A DNA stretch of 64,000 nt, taken from Nitrospira sp. BO4. Lineage in GTDB: Bacteria > Nitrospirota > Nitrospiria > Nitrospirales > Nitrospiraceae. The position numbers and the translations under genes were made by a program. The stretch spans positions 1 to 64,000 of the forward strand of contig JAMPUU010000016.1 in the NCBI GenBank assembly GCA_030144965.1. The letters are read 5' to 3'. The notes beneath the pieces are model-generated. The model was not told where the DNA came from. It did no database searches and saw only the letters and a list, made by a program, of their open reading frames with translations. Shown in pieces: positions 50,468 through 60,779 of this stretch. Within the stretch, counting starts at the first letter, position 1; every line of letters starts with the position of its first letter.

Positions 50468-53056
50468 CTATGATGGACGAACGATACCGAGCTTTCGCAT
50501 CTTGGAATGGAGGGTTGTCCGTTTCATCCCCAGCTTGACTGCGGCACCCGCAGAGCCGCTGAGGATCCACCTCGAGTCTCGCAGGACTTTCAGAATGTGC
50601 TCGCGCTCCGCCGCTTCAAGCGTCACAGCCGATTCAGCAGATCCCGTGGATGCTGACTTGAGCTCAGACAGTGCGACGACAAGGTCAGGGCCCGTCGACA
50701 GGATGACCGCCCGCTCGATGAAGTTTTCCAGCTCTCGCACATTCCCCGGCCAAGCGTAGGCCTGCATGGCTTGCATCGCCTGGGCAGGAACCGTTTGGAT
50801 GCGTTTCTTCATCCGCATCCCGAATTTCTGAGCGAAGTGTCGCACCAACAGCGCGATGTCCTCCGGCCGTTCGCGCAACGGTGGGACGGTCATCGGGAAG
50901 ACCTTGAGCCGGTAATACAGATCGCTCCGGAATTCGTGTTCTTCTACCATCTGACTGAGATCGCGGTTGGTTGCCGCAATGACCCGCACGTTGACGCGAA
51001 TCGTGCGTGTACTGCCGAGCCGTTCGAATTCTTGTTCTTGGAGAACCCGCAGGAGCTTGACCTGCAGTTCCAATGGGATCTCGCCGACCTCGTCAAGAAA
51101 GAGCGTACCGCAGTCGGCCAGTTCGAATCGGCCCATTTTTGTGGCGATGGCCCCGGTGAATGCCCCTTTCTCGTGTCCGAACAACTCGCTCTCAAGCAGG
51201 CCTGTCGGTATGGCCGCACAATTGAGCTTCACGAATGTTCGGTCTCGACGATCGCTGTGATTGTGAAGAGCCCGCGCGATCAGCTCTTTCCCGGTGCCCG
51301 TTTCCCCGAGGATCAGCACGGTGGAGTCGGTCGCGGCGACCGTTTGAACTTCCTTGAGAACCTGTTTGAGCGATCGGCTATCACCGATGATTTCCTCAAA
51401 GTTGTACTTCGTCTGGATTTCTTCCTCGAGATACACTTTTTCCTTCGTCAGTTTATCCTTCAACGCGGCGATTTCCCGGTAGGCTATGGCGTTCTCGACG
51501 GCGATCGAGACTTGCTGCGCGACTTGGCTGAGCAGCTCGACGTCTTCCGGCGCAAAACCATCATCCTGTCGACGGCCGACGTTCAGCGCGCCCAGCATGC
51601 GTTTATGAGCAAGGAGTGGAAAGGAACAGAAGGACTTGACGCCACGATTGAGCAGGTCCTGCGCGCAGGGTGAGGAGCTCGCCATTTCTTTCAAGTCCGA
51701 TTCCCTGAACAATGCGACCGTACCCGATGAGATTGCGCGACATGATGGGGAGTCGGCGCCTTCCTCGGCTTCTCCTTCCTCAACGAAGCTTTCATTTCGT
51801 TCGAAGTCCAAGACATGAATGCGCCACTGGCCGGTCTCGCCGTTGTAGAGCAGGAGGCTGGAGCCGTCATGCTGGATAATTTTCCGCAAGCAGGTGCTTA
51901 CGGCGGTGAAGAGCGCATCCAGATCTAGATGGGACACCACGGCATTGTTCACGTCCAACAGGAGCTGCTGCCGGTCGCGTTCACGAGTGAGCTGTGCCTG
52001 ATAGTCGAGGGCAGTCTTGGAATTCAGTGTATTGTCGATGGCCACGGCCACCTGCTTGGCCACCTGTTGCATGAACTGGATTTCCCGGTCCTGATAAGCC
52101 CTACGCTGCAGGCTCCCGAATCCCATGGCGCCGAGACGGCGTTGTGCCGTGGTGAGCGGTACCACGCAGAAGGATCGCACGTCATTCTCCCGCAATAATG
52201 TCATCAACTTGGGGAAGCGGCTCTCCTCCATGACGTCATCGACGGTCATCGGTTGCTGCGTCTTCCACACCAATCCTCCGGGAGATTCATCGACCGGCAA
52301 TTCCAGACCTGTTTGAATCGTGCAGGGCTCCGAGGAGACCAACAGCCACAAGCGCATGACATCGCGCGCCGGTTCATGCAGCACCGCATTGATGAAGTCG
52401 AACGGAACCACGTGGGGGAGTCGTCGAGCGAGATCCTGGAACAGCTCGGCCAGATCGCGGTGTGACGCGATGGATTCGGATACCTCGAGTAAGAGCCGTA
52501 GGCGCTCCCGGTCAAGCGTGAGGTCTTGGTGATGCAACACATTGTCCACCGCGACGGCGACCAATTGACCGACTTGCTGGAGAAATTCCAGATCTGCTTC
52601 ATCGTAGGCCGCCTTCTGCAGACTCGAGAATCCCATGGCTCCCAAGCGTCGTACGGCGGTGGTGAGAGGAACGAAGCAAAACGAATTCGTTCCGTCTTCT
52701 TTCATGCACTCGGTGACGGTGGGCCAGCGACGTTCCTCGGCAAGATCGGACACCAGGATCGACTGCTGCGTCAGCCACACCGATCCGGCAGGGCTCTCGT
52801 TGACCGGTCCTTCATGCCCGCCCACAAGATCGGCCGGCACGTTTGCCTGAATGGTATGCAATCGCATCGTATGACGCACAGGGTCGTATAAAGACAGGCC
52901 GACGAAATTGACATGTACGACGCGGGGCAGTCGCTGGGCGAGATCTCGAAAAAGCTCGTGCAAATCGCGATGCGCGGAAATCGCTTCCGCCACCTCCAAC
53001 AAGGTGCGGTACCGATCTTCCATCGTTTCATACAACCGAACGGCCGCCGAATTCAT
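50468..53056 (-). CDS. Sigma-54-dependent activator with three GAF domains
   Basis: The protein has 862 residues: GAF domains at about 20-165, 190-340 and 365-530, an AAA+ domain at about 555-790 and a Fis-type helix-turn-helix at the end ([37 protein letters not shown]). The AAA+ part has Walker A GETGTGKE, the sigma-54 contact loop GAFTGA and [13 protein letters not shown] domains bind small ligands, and the first two are near-repeats of each other ([27 protein letters not shown]). This is the FhlA/NorR-like class, without a receiver domain, so it senses a ligand directly. It lies immediately upstream of RND locus 1, with a -24/-12 site in between. Confidence 0.9.
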   Translation of the reverse strand: MNSAAVRLYETMEDRYRTLLEVAEAISAHRDLHELFRDLAQRLPRVVHVNFVGLSLYDPVRHTMRLHTIQANVPADLVGGHEGPVNESPAGSVWLTQQSILVSDLAEERRWPTVTECMKEDGTNSFCFVPLTTAVRRLGAMGFSSLQKAAYDEADLEFLQQVGQLVAVAVDNVLHHQDLTLDRERLRLLLEVSESIASHRDLAELFQDLARRLPHVVPFDFINAVLHEPARDVMRLWLLVSSEPCTIQTGLELPVDESPGGLVWKTQQPMTVDDVMEESRFPKLMTLLRENDVRSFCVVPLTTAQRRLGAMGFGSLQRRAYQDREIQFMQQVAKQVAVAIDNTLNSKTALDYQAQLTRERDRQQLLLDVNNAVVSHLDLDALFTAVSTCLRKIIQHDGSSLLLYNGETGQWRIHVLDFERNESFVEEGEAEEGADSPSCRAISSGTVALFRESDLKEMASSSPCAQDLLNRGVKSFCSFPLLAHKRMLGALNVGRRQDDGFAPEDVELLSQVAQQVSIAVENAIAYREIAALKDKLTKEKVYLEEEIQTKYNFEEIIGDSRSLKQVLKEVQTVAATDSTVLILGETGTGKELIARALHNHSDRRDRTFVKLNCAAIPTGLLESELFGHEKGAFTGAIATKMGRFELADCGTLFLDEVGEIPLELQVKLLRVLQEQEFERLGSTRTIRVNVRVIAATNRDLSQMVEEHEFRSDLYYRLKVFPMTVPPLRERPEDIALLVRHFAQKFGMRMKKRIQTVPAQAMQAMQAYAWPGNVRELENFIERAVILSTGPDLVVALSELKSASTGSAESAVTLEAAEREHILKVLRDSRWILSGSAGAAVKLGMKRTTLHSKMRKLGIVRPS

Positions 53057-53221
53057 AGTCTTTCAGTATGGCGCAACGGATGTTACGGCTCAAGGGGGGT
53101 ACAGGTTACAGACTCGTTTCATGGGATGATTACGTTGCGTGGTGTTCCTTCATCAGGCCAACGGGGCATGAATGCCCGGCGCGACGCCCCTCGGACTCTG
53201 CATTAAATCCGCGATCCCCCT

Positions 53222-53614
53222 TCATTTGGCAACAGCGCGCCGCCGTTCACTTTCGCGAATCATCTCGGTCAGATCCTGCGCCGGACGAATTTCCCATGGG
53301 CCCATTTTCACACCCGGATGATTCGACATCAGCTGAATGGCATGATTGAGATCTCTGGCCTCGATGATCAAAAGTCCTCCCAATATTTCCTTGGTCTCGG
53401 CAAAGGGGCCATCGGTGACGGCCACCTTCCCACGTTGGTATCGGAGGGTCGTGGAGGTATCGGGGCTCTGAAGCCCCTCTCCCCACACCCAGTGCCCGTC
53501 CTTCTTAAGCTTATCATCATAGGCGAAACACGTATCGATCAGGCTGTTCTGTACATCAACGGACAACGTAGTCCATTGCGTGACGTCCAGGTATCCTAAA
53601 CAGATGTATTTCAT
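53222..53614 (-). CDS. YCII-related (DGPF) protein, copy 2
   Basis: This 130-residue protein has KYICLGYLDVTQWTTLSVDVQ, TLRYQRGKVAVTDGPFAETKEILGGLLIIEA and HPGVKMGPWEIRPAQDL, the YCII-related DGPF family pattern. The family has a ferredoxin-like fold and a conserved DGPFxExKE motif. Function unknown. It lies between the Deg-type protease gene (end of RND locus 2) and the activator gene of locus 1, with gaps of 155 and 165 bases, so it seems independent of both. A second YCII protein is at 41810-42238. Confidence 0.85.
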   Translation of the reverse strand: MKYICLGYLDVTQWTTLSVDVQNSLIDTCFAYDDKLKKDGHWVWGEGLQSPDTSTTLRYQRGKVAVTDGPFAETKEILGGLLIIEARDLNHAIQLMSNHPGVKMGPWEIRPAQDLTEMIRESERRRAVAK

Positions 53615-53769
53615 CGGCCTCTCCTCCTACATTCGTTCGACTGCTTTACCATGTAGTCGTTGGAACGGGCAAAAATCGACAGGGCAGTCCGAACCCATGA
53701 TCTAGAGGCTGTTCGACAACAGATTTCCAATGGTTGCCGATGGGATCCACGTTACGGCCCTTGCTCTCA

Positions 53770-54810
53770 TCACGGATGTTTTGCCGTCAGCGTTTCTTTT
53801 CTGCCGTTACGCCAAACGATAACCGTGATCGTGTCGCCCGAACGGAGGCTGCTCAATCGGTCTCTGATGACCAGGTATCCTGCACCGTCACTGGTAACCG
53901 GGATCCCTTGGACTTCGAGAATGATGTCTCCACCGACGAGCATCTGTTCCCCTTCGATCACGGCCATCATGGTTCCAGCCTTCAGGCCTATCTGTGCGGC
54001 AGGGGAGTTCGATGCAACTCGCTGGACCAGCATCCCTGCGCTCTGCGGGAGGTAGAATACCTTTGCCAGATCGCCGGACAGCATGTAGCTCTCGGCGCCG
54101 CTCCAGAATCGATGCTGATCGAGAAGGAGCCGGCGCGCAAGGTTTGACGTGACGACGAATCCCAATCCCTCGGAAGCGCCCGATTTGGATATGATATGGC
54201 TGACGACGCCGACCACTTCCCCCGCCATATTGAACATGGGCCCGCCTGAATTTCCCTGGTTGATGGCTGCATCAGTCTGAAAGAATTCCGCTCTGGACAT
54301 GTCGCCGAACATCGTACGGGGTTTTCGCCTGGCACTGATATGACCGACGGTCAATGAATGACTCATACCGAGTGGGGCGCCGACGACGAAGATTTCGTCA
54401 CCGACCTCCGTCTCCTCTGAATTGCCAAGTTTGACCGCTGTGACGCCTGCTGGGACCTCTTTGAGTTGCAGCAGCGCGATATCCGCCGCCGGATCCGATG
54501 CGAGTACAGTGGCGGGTGACTCGGCTCCATTGAGAAACTGAACCTTGATTTCATCGGCCGTCTGTACGACGTGCGCGGCAGTCAGGATCTTTCCGTCAGA
54601 CGAGATGAGCACGCCTGAGCCGAGGCCCGGTAGGGTGGCCAACTGCATCTTCGGTCCTGTCACAACGTGTCGGTTGTTGGTTTCGACCACGACAACCGAT
54701 GGATCCACTTGTCTGAACACCTCACGAAGCGACTTCGGACTCTCGGCCATGGAAAACGAAGGCCAGCCTGCCAGAACTACCATGAGGATGACGATACTGT
54801 ACTTTGCCAT
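53770..54810 (-). CDS. Deg/HtrA-type serine protease with PDZ domain
   Basis: The ATG at 54810 has GGAGG upstream and gives 346 residues. A signal peptide (VILMVVLAGWPSFSMAES) precedes an S1C protease with the triad His in LTAAHVV, Asp in DPAADIALLQL and Ser in NQGNSGGPMFN. A single C-terminal PDZ domain follows (LVQRVASNSPAAQIGLKAGTMMAVIEG, GDIILEVQGIPV). It acts in the periplasm as protease or chaperone. The gene starts 37 bases after the channel gene of RND locus 2 and probably belongs to that transcript, where it could care for envelope protein quality. Confidence 0.88.
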   Translation of the reverse strand: MAKYSIVILMVVLAGWPSFSMAESPKSLREVFRQVDPSVVVVETNNRHVVTGPKMQLATLPGLGSGVLISSDGKILTAAHVVQTADEIKVQFLNGAESPATVLASDPAADIALLQLKEVPAGVTAVKLGNSEETEVGDEIFVVGAPLGMSHSLTVGHISARRKPRTMFGDMSRAEFFQTDAAINQGNSGGPMFNMAGEVVGVVSHIISKSGASEGLGFVVTSNLARRLLLDQHRFWSGAESYMLSGDLAKVFYLPQSAGMLVQRVASNSPAAQIGLKAGTMMAVIEGEQMLVGGDIILEVQGIPVTSDGAGYLVIRDRLSSLRSGDTITVIVWRNGRKETLTAKHP

Positions 54811-54847
54811 AACGACCTCCAAACTAAACCGTAGCTTTGAACGACGC

Positions 54848-56314
54848 CTATCCTGGTTGTTGTGTCGTCGAAGAGGAATTGTTTTCTCCCGCGCCGCTCG
54901 GAGACCAGCCGCCTCCCAGAGCCTTGTAGAGCTTGACGACCGAGACGAGCTGATTACGACGCGTCTTTGCCAGCGCCAATTCCGCATCGAACAGCGAGCG
55001 CTGAACCGTCAGAAGATCGAGATAACTGGCTCGCCCTCCTTGGTAGCGGAGTTCAGCCAGCCGTAAAGACGATTCCAACGCTTGGACTTGCAGTTCCTGC
55101 GCGTCCCGCTGCTCCCGGGTTTTCTGAACCGAGATCAACGCGTCCTCCACCTCCTGAAACGCTTGAAGAATCGCCTTTCGATAGTGTGCAATGGCTTGGT
55201 TTCCCCGCGCTTCTGCGACTTTAACGTGATATCCGAGTGCGCTTGCGTTGTACAGGGGAGCGGTTAAGGCAGCCGCTCCTACAAATGTGGCGTAGGGGTT
55301 GAAGGACATGTCGGAGATGTTGACCTGTGCGCCTCCAGTCTGCCCGGTGAGCGCCAATTGGGGAAAGCGCATGGCTTGGGCCACGCCGATGTTGGCTGTC
55401 GTCGCCACCAGCTCCTGTTCGGCTTGGATGATGTCCGGTCGCCGCTGGAGCAGCTCGGAGGGCAGACCCGGCGGAACTTCCGGAGGGATAGGTTGTTCAG
55501 TGAGGACCCGTCCCCTGGAAATCGCCGAGGGTCTGTGCCCCAGCAGCACGCTAATCTGGTTCTCTCGCTGAACGACCTGCCGTTCGAGATCGGCTAATTG
55601 TGCCGCTGTGCCTTCCCGTTCCGCCACGAACCGGTCAAGGTCAAGCTTGGGGATGTCCCCTTTCTGATAGCGGAGCCGTGAAAGCCGAACAGAATCGTCC
55701 CAGGCTTTGAGTGTTCGTTTGGTGATGTCCACCTGGAAATCCAACGCGCGGAGATCGAAATAGCTCTCTGCCACGTTACCGACCAGGCTGAGTATCACGA
55801 CTCGCTGATTCTCCTGTTTCGACAGCAGCTGCGCTCTGGCTGCTTCGACCGAGCGGCGGATGCGGCCCCAGAGATCCACTTCCCACTTGAGACCAACGAC
55901 ACCCGAAAATTGGGACAGCGTGGTGCCGTCACGCCCCGATGAGATGGGAACGGCGCCGGCGCCCGGAATCGGCAGGACATTGTTATTCGTGTTCCGGTAT
56001 CCGAACGCGGTGCCCGAGGCGGAAAGGGATGGAATCAAGTCGTATTGGGAGATGGTCAGTTGAGCTTGATACTCATCGATGTTTGCGGCCGCCATCTGAA
56101 GATCTAGGTTTTCCTGTAATGCCGTGCGGATCAATTGCTGCAGCGATTCATCCTTGAGCAACTCCCACCAGGGCAAGTTCGCAATCGAACCGGATGATGC
56201 TTCTGTCATGCGCCAGGATTCGGCTTGAGGGGTGTCCGGTCGTTTGTAATCCGGCCCCATCAGGCAACCGGACAGCGAGACCATGAATAGCGCGGCGATC
56301 AGCAGTCTTGTCAT
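54848..56314 (-). CDS. RND efflux outer-membrane channel lipoprotein, locus 2
   Basis: The 488-residue protein has a lipobox (SLSGCLMG), the start GPDYKRPDTPQAESWR and two OEP repeats with LADLERQVVQRENQISVLLGH and RPDIIQAEQELVATTANIGVAQAM. It is paralogous to the channel at 44174-45610. It starts one base after the stop of the pump gene (56316) and so is tightly linked to it. It forms the tunnel across the outer membrane for the locus 2 pump. The protease gene follows. Confidence 0.9.
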   Translation of the reverse strand: MTRLLIAALFMVSLSGCLMGPDYKRPDTPQAESWRMTEASSGSIANLPWWELLKDESLQQLIRTALQENLDLQMAAANIDEYQAQLTISQYDLIPSLSASGTAFGYRNTNNNVLPIPGAGAVPISSGRDGTTLSQFSGVVGLKWEVDLWGRIRRSVEAARAQLLSKQENQRVVILSLVGNVAESYFDLRALDFQVDITKRTLKAWDDSVRLSRLRYQKGDIPKLDLDRFVAEREGTAAQLADLERQVVQRENQISVLLGHRPSAISRGRVLTEQPIPPEVPPGLPSELLQRRPDIIQAEQELVATTANIGVAQAMRFPQLALTGQTGGAQVNISDMSFNPYATFVGAAALTAPLYNASALGYHVKVAEARGNQAIAHYRKAILQAFQEVEDALISVQKTREQRDAQELQVQALESSLRLAELRYQGGRASYLDLLTVQRSLFDAELALAKTRRNQLVSVVKLYKALGGGWSPSGAGENNSSSTTQQPG

Positions 56315-56315
56315 G

Positions 56316-59300
56316 TCAGGACCCTCCCTCTATGCGACTGTGAACCGTCGCCACTGATGTTTGATGCATGTCCGGTTGGGGGCCAAGTTCCAGAGGTTCA
56401 TACTCTTGCCGTGCGGGCCGGAGCAGAGATGTCTTTCGTCGAGTGAGCGTTTCCACGACATAGAATGATACCGGAATGAGAAAGATACCAATCAGACTCG
56501 CAGCCGTCATACCGCCGAATACGGTAAGGCCGAGGAGGACGCGAGCGTGAGCGCCGGCACCGGACGAGAGAATCAGCGGCACCACCCCGAGAATGAAGGC
56601 GAACGCCGTCATGAGAATTGGCCGGAGGCGCAGACGGGCTGCGGTCAGCGCAGCCTCCATGACCGTCTTGCCTTGTTCCAGCTCCGCCTTTGCAAACTCC
56701 ACGATGAGAATCGCGTTCTTCGCGGAGAGGCCGATCAGCATGACGAGGCCGATCTGGACGAATACGTCGTTCTCACTGGCCTGCGGCGCGATCAGCTTAA
56801 GCAGCCACAAGATTCCCAATGCCCCGAAAACGGCGACCGGTGTCACCAACAAGACGCTGAAGGGAAGCGTCCAGCTTTCGTACTGCGCCGCAAGAATCAG
56901 AAACACGAACAGGAGTGAAAAGCCGAAGATCACACCGGCCGACACGCCTTCCGCCGCGACTTTCTCCTGGAACGACATGCCGATGTAGTCGTAGCCCATC
57001 TCGCCGGGCATCGTCTCCTTGAACACCGATTCCAGCGCCTGCATCACCTGGCCCGAACTGTAGCCGGGTGCTGCGCCAACGAAGAGCTGGGCGCTGCGGT
57101 ATCCGTTGTAGCGCATCGTGAACTCCGGTCCGTCCACCGGTTCCATGGACACGAGGGTGGAAAGGGGCACCGCGTCACCGGCCGCGTTCCTCACGTAAAA
57201 CTGGCCGACGTTTTCGGAGCGGGTTCGGAACTCCCCATCGGCTTGCACGTAAACCTGCCAGACGCGACCGAATCGATTGAAGTAGTTGATCATCACACCG
57301 CCCATAAAGGCCTGCACGGTTTGGTAGACATCGCCGAGGTTGACATCCTGTTTCAACGCTTTCTCGCGATCCACCTTTGCGAAGAGCTGCGGAGCGTTGG
57401 GAATAAAGGTGGTATTGATTCTTTCGATTTCCGGACGCTTGCGTGCCCCTTCCATGAAGGTTTGTGTCTGTTGCGCGAGAAACGCAACATCCTTTCCGGC
57501 ACGATCCTCAAGGATGAACGAGACACCGCCTGAGGTGCCGATCCCTGGAATGGCGGGCGGTGGAAATGCAAAGGCCTGCGCCTCTGATAGTCCGTCCAAT
57601 TTGCCCTTAATGTGTTGATAGATCCCGAGCAGCTTCTCTTCCGGCTGATGCCGTTCCTCCCATGGGGCGAGTGTGACAAAGAAGAATGCGTTGTAGGTCG
57701 TGCTGACGGTGCTCAGCAGACTGAACCCGACCACGGACGTGGCGTACTGAACGCCGGGCGTTTCCTTCAGGATGGCCTGAATCTTCTCGCAGACCGCATC
57801 TGTACGCTGCAGGGATGCCGCCGTCGGTAATTGGACGTTCAAGAACAGGTAGCCCTGGTCCTCCATCGGCAGGAACCCGCTGGGCAGTTTCGACCCGAAC
57901 CAACCTGACGCCACAGCCACCAGCACCAGGAAGAGCATCGAGAAGGCCGCTTTGCGTATGAGTCCGCCGCAGACGCGCACGTACCAATCAGTTGCACGGC
58001 CAAAGACGCGATTGAACCACCCAAAAAACCACCCCAATGGGCCTCGGCGCTGCGTCTTTCTCCGAAGGAGCAGCGCGGAAAGGGCCGGGCTTAGCGTGAG
58101 GGCGTTGAACGCGGAGATGATCACCGACACCGCGATGGTGATCGCAAACTGCTGGTACAGCCGGCCGGTAATGCCGGGGATGAATGCCGTCGGCACGAAT
58201 ACGGCTACCAAGATGAGTGCAATGGCCATGACCGGCCCCGAAACCTGTTGCATGGCTTTGAGAGTCGCTTCCTTGGGAGAGAGGCCGTGCTCGATATGAT
58301 GCTCGACCGCCTCCACGACCACGATTGCATCGTCCACGACCAAACCGATGGCCAGCACGAGCCCGAAGAGCGAGAGCGTGTTAATCGAGAATCCCAACAG
58401 CGGAAACAGCATGAAGGTGCCGACGAGCGAGACGGGAACGGCCAGAAGCGGGATTAACGTCGCGCGCCAGCCTTGAAGAAAAATGAATACCACGATGATG
58501 ACCAGCAGCAGCGCCTCCCACAGCGTATCGACGATCTCTTTGATGCCTTCCCGAACCGAGAGCGTCGTGTCCAGGGAGATGACGTAGTCCAAATCCGTCG
58601 GGAACCGCTTTTTCAGTGTTTCCATCAGCTGTTTGGCTTGGTCCATGGTCTGAATGGCGTTCGAACCCGGCAGCTGATAGATGGCCACGATGGCTGCGGG
58701 CTTGCCGTTCATGCGACCGATCATGTTGTAAGACTGCGCTCCCAACTCGACCCGAGCCACATCTTTCAGCCGCACCAAGGAACCATCGTTGTTCGCCCGC
58801 ACGACGATGGACTCGAATTCTTCCTGCGTGAGCAGGCGTCCCTGCGCCCGCACGCTGTAGGTGAATTCCTGGCCGGCTGGAATCGGCTCAGCCCCCACCT
58901 GGCCGGCTGGATTGACGGTGTTCTGTTTCTTCACCGCATCCAGAATTTCGGGAACCGTGATCCCCAGCTTAGCCAGCACATCGGGCCTTACCCAGAACCG
59001 CATCGCATACTGTCCGGCGCCGAAGATGGTGACTTGCCCGATGCCCGGTACACGCGACATCGGATCGTTGATGTTAATGAACGCATAGTTGGCCAGCCAG
59101 ATGTTGTCGTAGGTTTCGTTGGGAGAATAGAGGGAAAAGAGGGCCAGCGGGCTGGTGGTCGCTTTCTTCACGGTGACGCCGTAGTTCCGCACTTCTTGGG
59201 GCAACTGAGATTCGGCCTGCGAGTAGCGCATCTGCGTCAGAATTTGATCGTCGTTCGCTTTCGTCGCCACATCGAAGTTCACACGGAGTGTCGTCTGTCC

Positions 59301-59558
59301 AGTGCCCGCGTTGACCGAATACATGTAGATCATGTTGTCGACACCGTTCATCTGCTGTTCGATCGGCGTGGCCACCGACTGTTCGAGCGTGACGGCGTCC
59401 GCTCCCGGATAGGTCGCCTGCAGCTGGATTTCAGGCGGCGCGATATTCGGGAACTGGGCGATGGGAAGCTGGACCATGGCGACAACGCCGATGAGCGTCA
59501 TCAGAATCGAGACGACCATGGCGACGATCGGACGATTGATGAAAAATCTGGCCATCAT
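56316..59558 (-). CDS. RND multidrug efflux pump (AcrB/MexB type), locus 2
   Basis: The protein has 1080 residues and the full RND plan. It begins MARFFINRPIVAMVVSILM and PIAQFPNIAPPEIQL, the classical start of AcrB relatives. The proton-relay Asp pair is in GLVVDDAIVVVEAVEHH, and the later periplasmic domain has GFSLLSTVSTTYNAFFF as in HAE1 pumps. It overlaps the adaptor stop by four bases and the channel follows after one base, making a compact adaptor-pump-channel operon. Sequence similarity to AcrB/MexB is closer than for the locus 1 pump. Substrate unknown. Confidence 0.93.
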   Translation of the reverse strand: MMARFFINRPIVAMVVSILMTLIGVVAMVQLPIAQFPNIAPPEIQLQATYPGADAVTLEQSVATPIEQQMNGVDNMIYMYSVNAGTGQTTLRVNFDVATKANDDQILTQMRYSQAESQLPQEVRNYGVTVKKATTSPLALFSLYSPNETYDNIWLANYAFININDPMSRVPGIGQVTIFGAGQYAMRFWVRPDVLAKLGITVPEILDAVKKQNTVNPAGQVGAEPIPAGQEFTYSVRAQGRLLTQEEFESIVVRANNDGSLVRLKDVARVELGAQSYNMIGRMNGKPAAIVAIYQLPGSNAIQTMDQAKQLMETLKKRFPTDLDYVISLDTTLSVREGIKEIVDTLWEALLLVIIVVFIFLQGWRATLIPLLAVPVSLVGTFMLFPLLGFSINTLSLFGLVLAIGLVVDDAIVVVEAVEHHIEHGLSPKEATLKAMQQVSGPVMAIALILVAVFVPTAFIPGITGRLYQQFAITIAVSVIISAFNALTLSPALSALLLRRKTQRRGPLGWFFGWFNRVFGRATDWYVRVCGGLIRKAAFSMLFLVLVAVASGWFGSKLPSGFLPMEDQGYLFLNVQLPTAASLQRTDAVCEKIQAILKETPGVQYATSVVGFSLLSTVSTTYNAFFFVTLAPWEERHQPEEKLLGIYQHIKGKLDGLSEAQAFAFPPPAIPGIGTSGGVSFILEDRAGKDVAFLAQQTQTFMEGARKRPEIERINTTFIPNAPQLFAKVDREKALKQDVNLGDVYQTVQAFMGGVMINYFNRFGRVWQVYVQADGEFRTRSENVGQFYVRNAAGDAVPLSTLVSMEPVDGPEFTMRYNGYRSAQLFVGAAPGYSSGQVMQALESVFKETMPGEMGYDYIGMSFQEKVAAEGVSAGVIFGFSLLFVFLILAAQYESWTLPFSVLLVTPVAVFGALGILWLLKLIAPQASENDVFVQIGLVMLIGLSAKNAILIVEFAKAELEQGKTVMEAALTAARLRLRPILMTAFAFILGVVPLILSSGAGAHARVLLGLTVFGGMTAASLIGIFLIPVSFYVVETLTRRKTSLLRPARQEYEPLELGPQPDMHQTSVATVHSRIEGGS

Positions 59559-60745
59559 TTACTCCTCGGGAGGGACTGTAGATTGGCAATGGATGAGTTG
59601 TCGGAAAATGGGACAGGGTGAACCGGCACTCCGGGCTTCAGTTTCTGCAGCCCGTCGACGATGACCTGCTCGCCCGGTGCAAGTCCCTGTGCGATGATCC
59701 ACTGGGATCCCACCCGCTCACCGACAGTGACTGAGCGAATTTCAACGTTGTTCTCCGGCGTGACGACCGCGACCTGGTAGCGCCCCTGTGTTTCGCTTAC
59801 CGCGCGTTGAGCGACCAAAAGGGCGCCTTTGCGCACTGCAAGTGCGGTACGAACCTTGGCGTACAGGCCGGGGCGCAATACGTTTTCGCTGTTCGGGAAC
59901 AGAGCTGCTATGCGGATTGTGCCGGTCTTGGCATCGACTTGACGGTCTGCGAGGAAGAACCATCCTTTGTGCTGGTAGACCTCACCGTTGCTCAGGACCA
60001 TTTCAATGCGGCCGTCGTCCCGTATTATTCTCGGATCCTCTTTTGCACGATATCGTTCCTGCACGAGTGAGGAAAATCTGAGATATTCCTGCTCGCTGAC
60101 GGGGAAATAGACCCGGATCGGATCGAGTTGGGACATGGACGTCAGCTCGTCGCTGGAATTCACCAAGTCACCGATCTGCGCCTTGGCCACTCCCACGACA
60201 CCATCGATCGGCGCGACGACTTTCGTCCATTCGAGATTGAGTTTCGCCTGATCCAGCGAGGCTGCGGCGGACTCTACCGAAGCGGTCGCAGCCCGACTCG
60301 TCTGGACGGAGTCTTGAAACTCCTTCTGGCTGATGGCGCCTTCCTGGGCCAGCGGTTCGTTGCGGACCACATCATATTCGGCCTTGATGCGCTGGGCCTG
60401 TGCCCGATCGAGCTCACCCGCTGCCTGCTTGAGCGCAGCCTGAAACTTGCGCGGATCGATCTCGAAGAGGAGGTCGCCCTTTTTAACGGTGGCCCCCTCC
60501 CGGTAGTGCTGCTTGAGAAGGTATCCGGTGACCTGTGCCCGGATTTTTGCGTTCACGAGTCCGTCCGTTGTCCCGATCCATTCGAAAAAGATCGGTACAT
60601 CCTCCTGTTCGACCTTCTGTACCTGGACTTCAAGCGGTGGCAGTTCGACGGGTTCCACCGCCTCTTTGCAGCCGGCTAAGCCCGCCAGCCCCGTACCAAA
60701 CAAAACACAGAACGCCAGTTGTCGAATATGTGAGAGCGTCATCAC
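59555..60745 (-). CDS. RND periplasmic adaptor lipoprotein, locus 2
   Basis: This 396-residue protein is a lipoprotein (LFGTGLAGLAGCKEA). It has the AcrA/MexA domain order: EWIGTTDGLVNAKIRAQVTGYLLKQHYREGATVKKGDLLFEID (lipoyl region), a coiled-coil hairpin with RAQAQRIKAEYDVV, then beta-barrel and membrane-proximal domains. The stop overlaps the pump start by four bases. It differs from the locus 1 adaptor in its lipid anchor. It lies 34 bases after the STAS gene and is part of the run initiated at the sigma-54-type promoter at 62990-63005. Confidence 0.92.
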   Translation of the reverse strand: MMTLSHIRQLAFCVLFGTGLAGLAGCKEAVEPVELPPLEVQVQKVEQEDVPIFFEWIGTTDGLVNAKIRAQVTGYLLKQHYREGATVKKGDLLFEIDPRKFQAALKQAAGELDRAQAQRIKAEYDVVRNEPLAQEGAISQKEFQDSVQTSRAATASVESAAASLDQAKLNLEWTKVVAPIDGVVGVAKAQIGDLVNSSDELTSMSQLDPIRVYFPVSEQEYLRFSSLVQERYRAKEDPRIIRDDGRIEMVLSNGEVYQHKGWFFLADRQVDAKTGTIRIAALFPNSENVLRPGLYAKVRTALAVRKGALLVAQRAVSETQGRYQVAVVTPENNVEIRSVTVGERVGSQWIIAQGLAPGEQVIVDGLQKLKPGVPVHPVPFSDNSSIANLQSLPRSK

Positions 60746-60779
60746 GGCTCCTACTCCATCAGTCGTCTTGTCGGTTTCA

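Noticed and set aside
50771..51673. 300-codon plus-strand frame opposite the sigma-54 activator
   Set aside because: Antisense of the AAA+ domain; no independent family features.
58473..59621. 382-codon plus-strand frame opposite the locus 2 pump gene
   Set aside because: It is the antisense reading of a clear RND pump; composition rich in Arg, His and Asp repeats is typical of such shadows.
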